Positions 34,923 to 45,758 of a stretch of DNA of 64,000 nt are shown one piece after another (the stretch's first letter is position 1; each line of letters starts with the position of its first letter). The stretch lies in NCBI GenBank assembly GCA_010094045.1, contig ML986736.1:1-64000 (forward strand). The letters run 5' to 3'. The notes beneath the pieces were generated by a model. That model saw only the letters and a program-made list of their open reading frames with translations. It was not told the DNA's origin and did not search any database. This DNA is from Lojkania enalia (taxonomy: Eukaryota > Ascomycota > Dothideomycetes > Pleosporales). A program made the translations under genes and the position numbers.

Positions 34923-35969
34923 GCAATTGAACAGTGCCCTTGCTAGCTTCTAGCCAAGAACCGCGGTTCATTCCAGGAATCGTGGAGAGCGAGTTGATAT
35001 TGATTTATTCTTTGCTATGACTCTAAACACGGCTGGGGTGGCGCACTTGTCACAGTGGGCTAAGACGGCAAAGGTCACGCAGCTAGCATCTAAGGGAAGT
35101 GCGTGCTAGCTTTGGATAGCTCATCGGACGTTTGGGTAGCCGCCTCTACAAGGTTGGAGATGGGGCGGCAAGTAGTAAGCAGCTCTTGAAGCCTTGTATT
35201 TTGTCTTGGACGAATAGATTAATCTAGAAGCTCTTATTAAGAGGAGTGCAGGAGATATTCTTGAAGACGCGGTCAAAGGTAGATACACTACACCTAGAAC
35301 TACTTTACGTTTCAGGAGGCTATCAAATATTATAGTATACCAATTCGTTCCCCAAGTACTACGAACACCCTGCTCTTCTTGGCCAAAAGCTCTTTAAAAG
35401 ACCGTACTTTCATATTTCTCTACTTTCTTCGAAGGAAATTTCCAAAGAATGCTTCTATGGTAGTTCCTGCCGGCGGCCCAGACTGCAGGAAATGTTTAAG
35501 ATGATGCACATGCAGGTCTTTCGGATACAATAGAAATTTTCTCACGAGTTCTTCGACTTCAATTGCGTCCGCGTTGACTTTTGTGGCTGCCTCGACCAAT
35601 GTAATGGCAAGTTTTTACCCAGCTGATGCATAAATTAGGGCCCCCGGACTCCCTGGCGGCCGACGATTTTCGCTGGGTTGTATTCCTCCATCTTTGAGAA
35701 TATCAAAGTTCTGGGCAAGGATGCGGTCGACCAGATCCCGATTACAAACAAACCTTGGTACAACAATTTTCTTTAACGTCGCTCACCGCCTAGCGCAAGT
35801 CCCCACCTGATGCGGCTGAACTGTATCCTGGTTTATACAATCAGTCCTAGTATCACATGATATTGAAGCTAGTCCTAAATAAGAATAGTGCTATATATAC
35901 CCTTAATAAATATGAATAGAAGAAATCCAATATACATTTATACATTTATACATCATAATTAGAGATCTA
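34923..35969. other. Intergenic stretch with one ORF remnant and a MITE fragment
   Basis: On the minus strand 35614-35420 is an open stretch of 64 codons without ATG (LAITLVEAATKVNADAIEVE, then a Lys/His-rich part, ending FGNFLRRK). It reads like a decayed gene fragment but I do not recognise it. The repeat piece at 35846-35912 is listed separately. Confidence 0.4.
35846..35912 (+). repeat. Fragment of the MITE-like repeat found at 43.8-44.1 kb
   Basis: cctagtatcacatgatatt...gctagtcct...gtgctatatata is a diverged copy of the arm sequence cctaatatcacataatatc...gctagtcct...gtgccatatata at about 43853-43912. Confidence 0.65.
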
Positions 35970-37097
35970 TTAATGAACCATATTCTTCCCAATTTCACTT
36001 TCCCAGTTGTGGGCTCTCTCGAATCCATTCGAGTGAGTCTGGTAATCCATCATAGCTTGCATGACTTCCTCCCGGCTGGTAACTACAAACGGTCCATACT
36101 GCACGATCGGCTGATCCAACGGTAGGCCAGCAACGAGGATAAACCTCGCCTCTTGATCGGCACCTTCTTCTACGGACACTTCGACACTGTCACCCTCCTG
36201 TTCAAAGACAACGTTATGGTAGTGTTCGATAGGTCGCGAAATGCTATCGGAAGAAAATATAGCAGTGCCAGAAAGTATATATGCAAATGCATTCCACCCC
36301 TTTGGAAGAGCTTGCTTGACGTGGCCGCCAGGCTGAACAGTGAAGTCGAGCAGCCACACGGGTGTGTATGCGAGCTCTTTGGCCGAGTCAGTTCCATACG
36401 ACTGTCCGCTAATGACCTTGACCCTGACTTTTCCGTTGTCCGCGGCTACCTCTGGAATCTCCTTTGCGCGCAAATCTCGGTATCGCGGTTCGCAGGATTT
36501 CAGCGACTTGGGCAGATCGACCCAGAGTTGCATGCCAACGTTGGGCGATCCGTCGGCATTCTGCCGTGGCATCTCTGCGTGGACGATGCCTCGCCCGGCA
36601 GTCATGAACTGCAAATCTCCCGCTTCGATTGTGCCTTTATGTCCTGCAAAGTCTTCATGGTCGACAGCGCCGGAGAGCAGGTATGTAATAGTTTCCTGGC
36701 CTCTGTGAGGGTGGTCGGGAAAGCCTGCACCTGGTGGGATGGCGAAGTGGTCAAGCATGAGGAAGGGAGAGAAGTTGCGGAGCTGAGGTGTGCCAACCGA
36801 GCGCCTGACGCGCGCGCCAGCTCCCTCCGACTGCTCTATGGCAAGGAAAGACTTTCGAATCTTGCGCGGGGCAGTCGTGGTGAGGGGCTCGGACGGGAGG
36901 ACGGGGAGGCCGTGGAAGGCTGTGCCCGAGGCTCCGTTGGCCGACATCGTTCGCGTGGAGTTTGTGAAAAGACTGAGAGTTCTACTTGTAACTGGAGCTA
37001 TATGCTTTGATAGCTGGGTAAATCTTGACAGCATGTACTCTTGGTTGTAGTACGCGATCGCGGCGATTGCAAATATGATGGACAAGCGGATTCGCAT
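35970..37097 (-). CDS. Pirin family protein, 375 aa
   Basis: Single exon with ATG at 37097. Pirins are double-cupin, Fe(II)-binding proteins; members act as nuclear cofactors, as redox sensors or as quercetinases. The four metal ligands of the N-terminal cupin are present as His129 and His131 (FPDHPHRGQETITY), His173 and Glu175 (GIVHAEMP), with the same spacing as in human pirin. The family blocks FSPFLMLDHFAIPPGAGFPD and GMQLWVDLP are seen. The C-terminal half is the second cupin domain. About 50 extra N-terminal residues (IIFAIAAIAYY, then basic and Ser/Thr-rich) could be a membrane or mitochondrial leader. Alternatively translation starts at Met51 (MSANGASG), giving the usual pirin length. 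Confidence 0.92.
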   Translation of the reverse strand: MRIRLSIIFAIAAIAYYNQEYMLSRFTQLSKHIAPVTSRTLSLFTNSTRTMSANGASGTAFHGLPVLPSEPLTTTAPRKIRKSFLAIEQSEGAGARVRRSVGTPQLRNFSPFLMLDHFAIPPGAGFPDHPHRGQETITYLLSGAVDHEDFAGHKGTIEAGDLQFMTAGRGIVHAEMPRQNADGSPNVGMQLWVDLPKSLKSCEPRYRDLRAKEIPEVAADNGKVRVKVISGQSYGTDSAKELAYTPVWLLDFTVQPGGHVKQALPKGWNAFAYILSGTAIFSSDSISRPIEHYHNVVFEQEGDSVEVSVEEGADQEARFILVAGLPLDQPIVQYGPFVVTSREEVMQAMMDYQTHSNGFERAHNWESEIGKNMVH

Positions 37098-37888
37098 TGA
37101 AGGCGGGGGGGGGCTACTTATACTTGATCATGCGATTGTATCGAGAAGATTCGCTGGAAATGAAGAAGGGACAGAAGCAACGAGAAACCATAGCGCAGGA
37201 CTGGTCTTGCGGAATGTTATTCAGAGGCGTGGAAGAGCTGGAGGCTTGGCAGTAGTTGATTATACGAGCATGACCAAGATAGTTACATGTCCAGAAATCG
37301 CGGCGTCGGCAAATCTCTTCGGGCCGCGTGGAACCTGCCAAGGCCAGCTCTTTGTTAGCAAAGGGACCAAATCGAAGGGAAGTCCGAATGCGTAATGGAG
37401 GAAGAAATACTGAAGGATGGGCCGCCGTATTTTTCACATGTTGCTAATTGTCCGATCCATCTACGGTGGCACGGGAATTATTTGTATAGCTGCCCTGATT
37501 TGTTATGGTCGCTAGCGAGACCCGCTTCGCCCCGGAGGCGGCTGCAACACAATTCTACTGTACTAACCCACCCTTCGCCAGCAAGGGTCTTGGCACCCCA
37601 CTATACGCATCCAGTAAAGCGCTCTACGCTAAGCATGTGATTTATCATGTACAAGACATACTTCTCTGTCATAGCTTGAGCTCATAGGAGCCGGTCTGCC
37701 ATCCTCCCTGCTACTGTAATTGAGGTATTCGTCTGCCCCTGACGAGCCGCAGGTAGCGAATCCTCAAAACATAGTTCTATGAGTAGCTATTTGTATACTT
37801 GATGCAGAGGATTCCCAAAGCTTTGCTGTAGTAAACTAGTAAACTATATATCTATGCTAATCGATAGCCTGCTACGGGCTTTCTGTAA
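37098..37888. other. Intergenic stretch
   Basis: Only short open frames. One of about 52 codons starting at 37505 (MVASETRFAPEAAATQFYCT) is not recognisable. Nothing supportable. Confidence 0.45.
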
Positions 37889-37974
37889 GCTAGAACCAGT
37901 ATAGTTAGCTGCGTGTTTTCGCTTTCGTCTCACCGGAAGGTTACATTAATATCATACGTATAAGCAGCTGACAA
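37889..37974 (+). repeat. Left arm of a 4.5-kb inverted-repeat block
   Basis: Reverse complement of this segment aligns over its full length with 42326-42410. The shared core is ccttccggtgagacgaaa followed by acgcagctaacta. See the right arm. Confidence 0.8.
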
Positions 37975-38690
37975 CCAAAGGTCCGGAAATGGTAAACGCA
38001 TCATATACCGCATTCATTAAGTATGCTCGTGACAATATTATCCATGGGTCGGCGATGCCGTACGGATAGTATGTCGAATCAGAAGACTTGGTGTTCCCAA
38101 GTGTCTTCTGAGTTATGCCATGTGCTGTTACAACCCCTGCCACATTTTGGGGGCAATCTGAATCCGGTATTGGCCCGTGTAATGGAAGCCAGACCCCTCA
38201 TGAGCTAGCCCCGTAAGTGTTCTGCCTGTCATGGAGCGCGCCCTAGGTTCGCAGAGGCTGATTTCTGACCTAGCCACTGCTTATCCTGAGCTCCGTCCTT
38301 ATAGCACTATATGTCACATACTCTATCAAAGACTAAGACTGCAGAGGGAACGAGTGAAAAGACATGGCAGATAATGTCTTCTTCCATTACGCTCTAACAT
38401 AGGATTGGCCTCCGGAAGGGCCTATCAAGCTGGGCGATGTCCCCACATCGATAACGAAGCTAGAGTAGCCGCTATATACCGTCCCGCTGTCGACTGTCTT
38501 GTAAATGTTCTCGTCGGAAAAGACTGAGGTTGAACACTCCAAGGATAGGCTCAAAGAATGGGAGTTCTCCATATTAACCATGTTCATGAGCATTCTTGGG
38601 GCCCGTGTCGATGTTAGCGCCTATTGAAAGAAAAAGTATGCGGGTCCATTATCTGCCTATATTGGCTAGTCCCGAGCGCTATCTCCAATG

Positions 38691-39187
38691 CAGCTGTTGA
38701 CAGAGTCTAGCGACAATGAGGTGCATACCTTTAATCGGGTAGAGACCAAACAATTCGTCCCGAAAGGCAACTACATCTAGAAGTGGACCGAAGCCGTAGC
38801 GATACAACGCTATCTAGATAGATCCCGCTACCGCAAGCCCGTCTGCATCATCACCGGGCCCAAGACCGTCTACGGGGCGGGGCCAAGTCGTATACGTCCC
38901 GAGCACACGACGGCAAGGTAGTGGTTATAGTCGATGGCACTGGCTGGAGCGGCGGCACCGCTCCCGTCAACGTTGAGCTCGGAGTGGAGGGTAAAACTAA
39001 GGCCAAAAAGAGCACAACTTGGGAAGGGAGTAGCGACTTCGTCTTTGCATTTCGAGTTCGCAAGGCCCATGTCAGTAAGAAGACTCGAGCCGTAGATGAA
39101 AACGACGACAATACGAAGGACGCATTGCTAGAGGACAAGTTTGATAAGATAAAGCAAGACCTTTCGGAGCTTTCCATCTTAGCCTAA
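38691..39187 (+). pseudogene. Conserved uncharacterised fungal protein, broken
   Basis: The frame QLLTESSDNEVHTFNRVET leads through VPKGNYI, a TAG, KWTEAVAIQRYL, to RYRKPVCIITGPKTVYGAG. A frameshift near 38880 then leads into AKSYTSRAH, VIVDGTGWSGGTAPVNVELG and TTWEGSSDFVFAFRVRKA, with a charged tail ending at a TAA. From memory, the pattern RYRKPVYxITGxKxxxGA ... GSSDFVFAxRxRKI marks a family found in many ascomycetes and without known function. One stop (CAG to TAG type) and one frameshift show decay. It lies inside the inverted-repeat block. Confidence 0.6.
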
Positions 39188-39588
39188 GAATATCCGAAGG
39201 CAGAGGACGAAGGCCACAATGAGGATGGGTTGATGAAGGGCGACACTATCGTCACTTGCGCGGTTCCGAAGGCTGAAGACCCTAAGGATGAGGATTGATT
39301 TGACTGTGAGGCTCAGGGAACTGTATGTTTCATGGATATATGACTTCAATGACAATTTCCCTACATTTGATACGCACAAAAAAAATTATATTCCGAACAA
39401 GATGTATTGGAATCTAAGGCCAATTATCACGTCTATAAACTACTTGTCCTTTCTAAAGAGGTTGTCTGAGAACAAGCTCACGGCAACGTAGTTGTAATCC
39501 CAGCTTATAGACTGCTGCGTCTTTTAGGCTACTTTTAAAAGCAAATATTTCATCTTGGATTGGCACTTCCGCATGTTATCCTGGTCCG

Positions 39589-40301
39589 CTAGATGGCCTT
39601 GCGCATTGCAGGCAAAATTGCGGCTATTCCCACCACAATAGGTGTCGCATATGAGGTGCCTGACTTGTATTGTAGACAATCAGGGTTTTAACTAATGTTA
39701 CAGAGATTCACTGGCTACGCTGACTGAACTCTCTCGCCTATAGTGGCTATATTGGGGTCGTGAGTGAGTGTCGTAGGACTGAAACCCAACCCGTTCCCCT
39801 TCGAATTGGTGGAATGGATGCAGATGACACGAGGGTCGCGGCGGAATACGCCCAATCCTGGTCCGCGTTGCTATTTGAGGTAGCCATAAAAGTAGGGCGC
39901 TGTTCGAATGTGTGTATAGAATAGCCTTTTCAAGCTCTACGTAGCCATCGATCTGGTTCGTTGGATGTTCAAAGGATATAGAGGTGATATCGACCTTCTA
40001 GTCGTCCAAAGCAAATTTTATCGCCTGTGATTTAGGTTAGCCAACGTATTGGGGGATTCAAAGCATTATCCCTCTGCGATTATCTCAGGAAGGGGGAGGG
40101 TTTCTCTAGCAGTCTTGGCTATGTATCATTTCGCATTAGGAGCGTAGCCACAAGTAAACTCGCTGTAAAGATGCTGCGTCCATTATGATCGTGAACCGTC
40201 TTTTTGAACTTATTAGTCAAGTTGAGCGTGGGTTGGATCTGTTCTGTATCTAGTGCGTTGTTGGTCTCGTCGACGCCAGAGTCGAAAACTCCAATCTTCA
40301 C
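39589..40301 (-). pseudogene. Subtilase (peptidase S8) remnant
   Basis: On the minus strand the Asp motif reads KIGVFDSGVD (about 40300-40270). The His motif is damaged (VHDHNGRSIFTASLL, where the family has DxxGHGTxxA, about 40200-40150). The Ser motif is intact (SGTSYATPIVVGIAAILPAM, about 39670-39610), with a stop at 39589. The segments are in different frames with stops between. The catalytic His is lost, so it would be inactive even if translated. Similar subtilase domains occur in fungal death-related and NLR-like proteins as well as in secreted proteases. Nothing here decides which. Confidence 0.75.
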
Positions 40302-41550
40302 AGGAAATTGAAGGGAGTCTTGTAGATGCGGCTCAATGAAATTCTCGTAGAGAGCATTAGGTCTGGCTTCCCAGTTTAATATTTCTGAAGCCTGAAGATT
40401 CTACGTTAGAAAACTAGTCATAGTGAAGAAAGAAGCGAGCTCGACTCAAAAGTCGTAAAAGTCTCGTCTGATGTGATTAAAAGAAGGAAATGAAGGAGAT
40501 AAAGGGGTGATAGCAGACGGACGAAGGCACACTCTTCGGAGGAATGATTCTCATAAGGCTTCTCATCATCATAAAATTCGGCAGCCTCGTATTCGGATTC
40601 AAAGGCCAATGACTGCTCAAGTCCTGGTGCAACTAGCTCACTATTGGCCTCAACAGGTACCTCTTGCTCGCGGTTAATAAAAATTCTCTTCGAGCATCTT
40701 CCTTTGGGAATGACTGCGAATAAAGACTCTATAGCTTATTCGAATTATCTGTATAAGGCAAGTCCGTTTGAACTGAGTTTGGGGTTGTTGTATCTCGTTC
40801 ATCTTCTATTGGTGAACTTAGGTTCCGCCCCATCTCCCCTATCAGCCCTTAGCTCATCTCAATCCATCTATACAAACGAGCATATATAAAGTAGTTTCTC
40901 ACTAATGAATAGACTATAAGTGACACTCTCGTCCTATAGAATCTTTCATGAATCTAGGGGAGAATGTAATAAATTCGATCAAGTGGGGAATCTAAAGATA
41001 TCGATACGGGTCAATTGCGTTCCTCTATCTTGGGGTCCTGTTTAGCCGAGCTTCAGAGTTATTGGTGCTAGGGCTAGCGAGTCTCTGCGGCAGCCCGTCA
41101 GCATCCATCGAAGAGGTTGCGAGCTGAGCAGGACACTGCTCTGTCACCACACTCTTACGAGCTTATCTCCAATAGCATCAATTATGTTCAAGTTGGGTCC
41201 CACACTGGTGCTGATATCGAGTTTAGCGCTAGCCTCCGTAAGACGGACTAGCCGATGTGAGAGGCCCAATGCTCAGTATTTAAGCTTCTACTCTCCTCGT
41301 CTTTCCCTTTCTTCTTGGTTGATTCTCAACGACGCTAAACAGCTATACCTGGCAATCACATCTGGTAATTCCATTTAGCTATTTACGATTCGCATCTAAC
41401 ACCGATCTACTAGGCTTTAGAGAGTTAGGCACCTCGCTATTTCCAATCTTCCTGCGAACCTCAGGGTTGTTGTTTAATAGCCACTTCATAATGTAAGTTA
41501 TATCTTAGCTCTTTAAACCAATAAGTTATGGTATGGATGCGCTAATTTAA
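40302..41550. other. Stretch inside the inverted-repeat block without clear gene
   Basis: Open frames here are short and lack ATG in useful positions. An acidic segment on the minus strand at about 40609-40520 (EYEAAEFYDDEKPYENH) may be the decayed N-terminal part of the subtilase gene. Confidence 0.4.
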
Positions 41551-41814
41551 GGAAGGAGTACGCACGTTACATACACCCTCCAGAATTTGAGCGGTGCTGG
41601 TATCGAAGCTAAGCTTACCAAAAATGGAGGGGGAAGAGGAACAACTGAGTACTATCACATTGCTCCCGGAAAAGAATATAAATGGCAGCGAGATTTTAGC
41701 AGTCAAACATTCACTATCAAGATGAATGGTAGTGAGATTTTGGAGGATAGTCAGCTTGCGCCAGGAGTATACCAGCTCCAAAGAGACGGAAATAAATACA
41801 AGCTTGTATGAGCA
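41551..41814 (+). CDS. Possible last exon of a small unknown protein
   Basis: An open frame runs from 41552 (after a branch/acceptor-like gctaatttaag) to TGA at 41812-41814. It begins HVTYTLQNLSGAGIEAKLTK and ends QLAPGVYQLQRDGNKYKLV. The composition and beta-strand-like alternation suggest a folded domain rather than chance. No ATG lies upstream in frame, and no first exon could be joined, so it may be a partial gene or relic. Not recognised. Confidence 0.35.
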
Positions 41815-42325
41815 TGGCAGCCATGGCATCACAGCCGCCACACGACAATTCATGTAGCAAGGCTAGGAGATGAAACACTAGAAGTGTATCGAGTCACAAT
41901 TTCTTATGTTACGTGACTAGATTCGTCCTAGCGCGATGTGATGCAAAATGCGAACTCGGGAGTCCTTATTGGTGCTCAGTTCTCTAGCAAGCCAATCCAT
42001 TTGTTATCATGTGCAAGGGGGAAGAGGCGCGGCTAGTACATGGGATGCAGCTAGGGCGCGACCTCCCAATATGCGCACCTGCAACTACGCCACCTCGGAT
42101 GACTCTTTACTTCCGAATTCGACACAGCAGGATAGAACAGGATGGCTGCCTTCGAAGGCAGCAACAGTGATTTCTGCACGAGATAATCAACGGCCTGTTT
42201 AAGCGATGGCCAATGCCTAGCTGCCCTTCACCCGCACGGCATCGCCGATCCAAGAATGATATTCTCACGATAATGCATAATGAATACGGCATGTGATGCA
42301 TTTGCCATTTCCGGATCTTTTAGTT

Positions 42326-42410
42326 GCTAGCTGCCTATATATACGATATTAACGTAGCCTTCCGGTGAGACGAAAACAGAGCCACGCAGCTAACTACACT
42401 AGTTTTAGAC
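42326..42410 (-). repeat. Right arm of the 4.5-kb inverted-repeat block
   Basis: Aligns with the reverse complement of 37889-37974 at roughly 80 percent by eye, including an uninterrupted ccttccggtgagacgaaa. These could be the terminal inverted repeats of a large DNA transposon, or two solo copies of one repeat in opposite orientation. Confidence 0.8.
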
Positions 42411-43774
42411 ATACTGTTTATATCCAGAGATCGGATTATTTACTAATTAAACTTGCTAATGCCGTCAGTATATCCTTCGTATCTTGCTTTCTACTTCTAG
42501 CGCTAAGTTAGATGTCTATACCTCATAGTTGCTCTTATATAAGTCCTATATAATTATTATTACTATACACTCTATTCTGAACTTTCCTCTAATTAGTACA
42601 GAATAGTAATATATTAGATAATAGTAAAAATATATAGCTTACTAATTTGCTATAGTAAATCGTCCGGGTCCTTAATATTAAGTATGGAGACAGCTACTTA
42701 TAGAACTCTATTTCTGAGGATTCGCTACTTAGGGTTCGCTAGGAGTAGACAAATGCCTTAATTACGCTAGCAGAAAGGCCGACCCACCTGTTCCCTCCAT
42801 AGGTTGTCAGCTTGAGCTGTGATAGAGAAGTACCTTGCGCCGTGCAAAATCGCGTGCCTGGGCTAATGGCGCCTAACCGGATACGTGAGATACGGTGCCA
42901 AGCCTTTCGCTCACGGGTGGGCAGAATTGTGTTGCGGTTACGTTTGGGGGTAAGCCGTATTAACTAGCAACTATATAGCAATAATAATGCTAAAAAGCAC
43001 ATTAGTCCGACAAGGTCTGCAAAGCCTCTGTGGCCCATACGCACACCCTCCGGGACTCTATATTCTGAATTGTGAATATTTGACTCGAATCGAGATGAAA
43101 AATCTAACAACTCGTGAAGCGCCGCGCCAGCCACCAGCCTCGACACACTCCCTACCGAGATTATCAGCCAGAAATGCCAATACGTTGGCCTAGATTGTGA
43201 TTAAAAGGGGCAAATCTCATACAATAACAAAGATTTGTACGCTTTTTCCCTCGCATTGTCGTTACTTCATTAAAAACTTTTGACATCTGATGTCGTGTGG
43301 ATCCGGCCCTTTAGCGGGCAACATTTTATGCGACACCGCACTTCTTCGCATATCAAAGATTCCGCAACTATGGAAGAGGACCTGGTAACTCTATATCAGT
43401 AAGCTAATCTCTGTAAAGTGGCAATATTCTTATATTAATCAATCATGCTATGATCTTTCTCGGCTTGAAGGTGCTGAGAGGTTTGGCTAAGCACACTCGC
43501 CTATGCATATCACATACTGACACAGACCTTCCATCGTCTCAAGAATGCGTTGAATCTCGAGCATTTTTTTTCGATTGACATTTCATTCAAGAAAATCTTA
43601 CAGGCCATGCATGATGTAAAATTTGATCGCAAGATAGCGGTCATTAACATCTTACCACAAGACTACGTAGACTTGGGTGAAGCCAGTAATGGCATGTTTT
43701 TGTGCTTTTTTTTTGTTACTCCAGTTTTTTACTAGGAGTGTGTCTTTACGAGTCCCGATCGTCAGCTCATTTTG
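42411..43774. other. AT-rich intergenic stretch
   Basis: 42430-42680 has RIP-like TpA-rich composition. The rest has only chance-level ORFs. No gene supported. Confidence 0.5.
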
Positions 43775-44126
43775 TAAAGTATCAGGGTAGATGAGGAGGA
43801 AAGACTGTTGATTCATATCTATAGAGGATCAGGGCTATTTATGCTGTCCGTCCTAATATCACATAATATCAGGGCTAGTCCTTAATAGGGATCGTGCCAT
43901 ATATATAACCTTACACATTCTAACAGGGTTGTGTTCCTGGATACGATGAGGAACATTCAACTACGACAAATCCACCAATATGATTTCTGTAAGGTTATAT
44001 ATATGGCACGATCCCTATTAAGGACTAGCCCTGATATTATGTGATGCTAGGACGGACAGCATAAATAACTTTGATCCTCCATAGATATGAATCAACACAG
44101 TTCTCCTCATCTGCTCCGATACTTTT
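43775..44126. mobile_element. MITE-like hairpin element with arms of about 130 bp
   Basis: The left arm (43775-43913) and right arm (about 43994-44126) are near-perfect reverse complements, from aaagtatc..gatgaggag at the outside to gccatatatataaccttac at the inside, around a loop of about 80 bp. Coding sequence is absent. Fragments of the same arm occur at 35846-35912, and its outer end resembles about 44660-44690 and 54593-54625. A non-autonomous inverted-repeat element is the simplest reading. A clear target-site duplication is not evident. Confidence 0.8.
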
Positions 44127-44334
44127 CAAATTCATGTACTAGTATGATGAGTGCTAGCATATTTTTGCCACGAGAATATCTCGGCTTCCATATCCGAATG
44201 CTAGTGACATCGACATCCGAGAGATCGTTACCGTGCGAGACCAATTGCTGCATTTCTCGACATTAATAAATTAAAACTTAAAAACATCAATCTTCATTCC
44301 GTTTATTAGCCAAAGGACTCATGGAAACAAATAT

Positions 44335-44700
44335 TTGATATTCTTGCGCGTATGTCAGGGCTCGAGGGTCTTCGATCACGTATACTCGACTAGCGCAAAT
44401 GGGAATTCACGCAGCTGGAACGTCCATATGAGACAATTCAAGCGTTCTGTCGAAATTTTTCTTCACCATTCCTGTGCTTATTCTCAAATAGTTTTTGCTA
44501 GAATTACGCCGAGCTACATCGGCTTAAAGGTCTCATTCCTATTTGTAACATTCTGTTTAGCAGGATACTAATCGAGAACTAGCCTTGATATGGCGGAATA
44601 GGAGATCAGGCAATATATAGCTTCTTAGCTCTCAACAGAGAGCAATCGACATAGTTCTCATACTCATCTGTCCTAATACTGTACACTATTAAATCCAGGG
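44335..44700 (+). pseudogene. Degenerate copy of the gene relic at 54.2-54.6 kb
   Basis: The stretch 44530-44690 aligns by eye with about 54480-54625 (shared ttctgt..agcaggata and the later tcc gtcctgata-type end). In this copy the frame reads FLFVTFCLAGY, a TAA, then SRTSLDMAE, a TAG, and EIRQYI. Both copies carry stops. Function unknown: the FVTFC..GY...EIRQYI pattern faintly recalls the end of a fungal NACHT domain, but that is weak. Confidence 0.35.
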
Positions 44701-45633
44701 GTAAGCCATGGGATCACTTTATAGGGCTAAAATATTACCGCTAACAGCAACTTAATAAGCTGGAACTTTAAACGTCCTTGACGTAGAAATTTTAATATAT
44801 AATTGCGGATATTTCAATCACTTTCGTTGATCCTGGCGATAGCTCTTGGTTGTCTGATGGTTCTGCTAAATGGAGAAAGGTAGCTCTCACAGTTTTAACT
44901 CTTTAGTTAGCGGCTAATGTTGGCTAGCATTCACTCTAATACGGTAATGATTCCCTGTTCATTGGCGCTATTTCGTAATTAGAAGGTTGAATTTATACCC
45001 AAGGGAGAAGCTGAGGCGATGGAGAGGACGTGCTTTAGAAGTCGACATAGTTGTTCAACATATGGTCGTATATTCCCTAAGGTGGCTAGGTCGTAGGGCG
45101 TTGGCTGAGAAGTAGGTTTCAATGGTATTCGTAGAGTTATGTAGAATAGCGAGGTGCTCAATAAGAATGTCGTAATATTTTGGTTGTATGCTCGATAGTA
45201 AATTTCTCTCAGTAAGATTCCCTACGAGACGAATCTCACCGTTATCACCAGTTGTATTGTGGATATTGTCTTGGTACTGATGAGTTCGAACAATGCCTAT
45301 GTTCGTGCGGCCGCTTAGGAGTTTGAAGACTTACATTCGTTTCATGTACACACTGTCACCTGCAAATGTGCATGTACATGCGTCAAAGGCGATTAGTACA
45401 TGTGTCCCGGTTATATACTTAGGTGTTTGTTTGGTTTTTGTTGACGGAAAGAACGGTATTTTGCCATAGATGGGTATACAGACATGGATCATTTTTCATT
45501 ACTAGTTCGAAACCAGACGCTCACAAGACAGATACTCATTCACCATTTCTATTTATCGAATCCCGAGGAATAAGTTCAGTAGCGAAAAGCAACTAAACCG
45601 CTTCAAAATTGAACTCCTCCTACTTTAATATAT
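44701..45633. other. Intergenic stretch left of copia copy 2
   Basis: No supportable gene. The last five bases (TATAT, 45629-45633) are the left target duplication of copia copy 2. Confidence 0.5.
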
Positions 45634-45758
45634 TGTTACGGCTAAGCTATTCACAGTTAGCCCCTTGGCAGGTCCAGGGATATATATGTAGCATGTCTCG
45701 CATTTCTAGTCAATAGACGCAGTTTTCCAATCCTTATCAGAGCCAGCCAGCTCTGACA
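45634..45758 (+). repeat. 5' LTR of copia copy 2 (125 bp)
   Basis: TGTTACGGCTAAG...CCAGCTCTGACA. Differs from its partner by one C-to-T (ccttatcag versus cctcatcag). Confidence 0.94.

Noticed and set aside
36153..37010. A 285-codon plus-strand ORF opposite the pirin gene
   Set aside because: It is entirely antisense to a clear pirin with all metal ligands, and its own translation has no family resemblance. A long antisense frame is expected from the codon bias.
44335..44700. NACHT NTPase domain end in the 44-kb and 54-kb relics
   Set aside because: Only a loose pattern (FVTFC..GY, EIRQYI) is visible; no Walker A or B motif was found nearby. Kept as unknown family rather than assigned.
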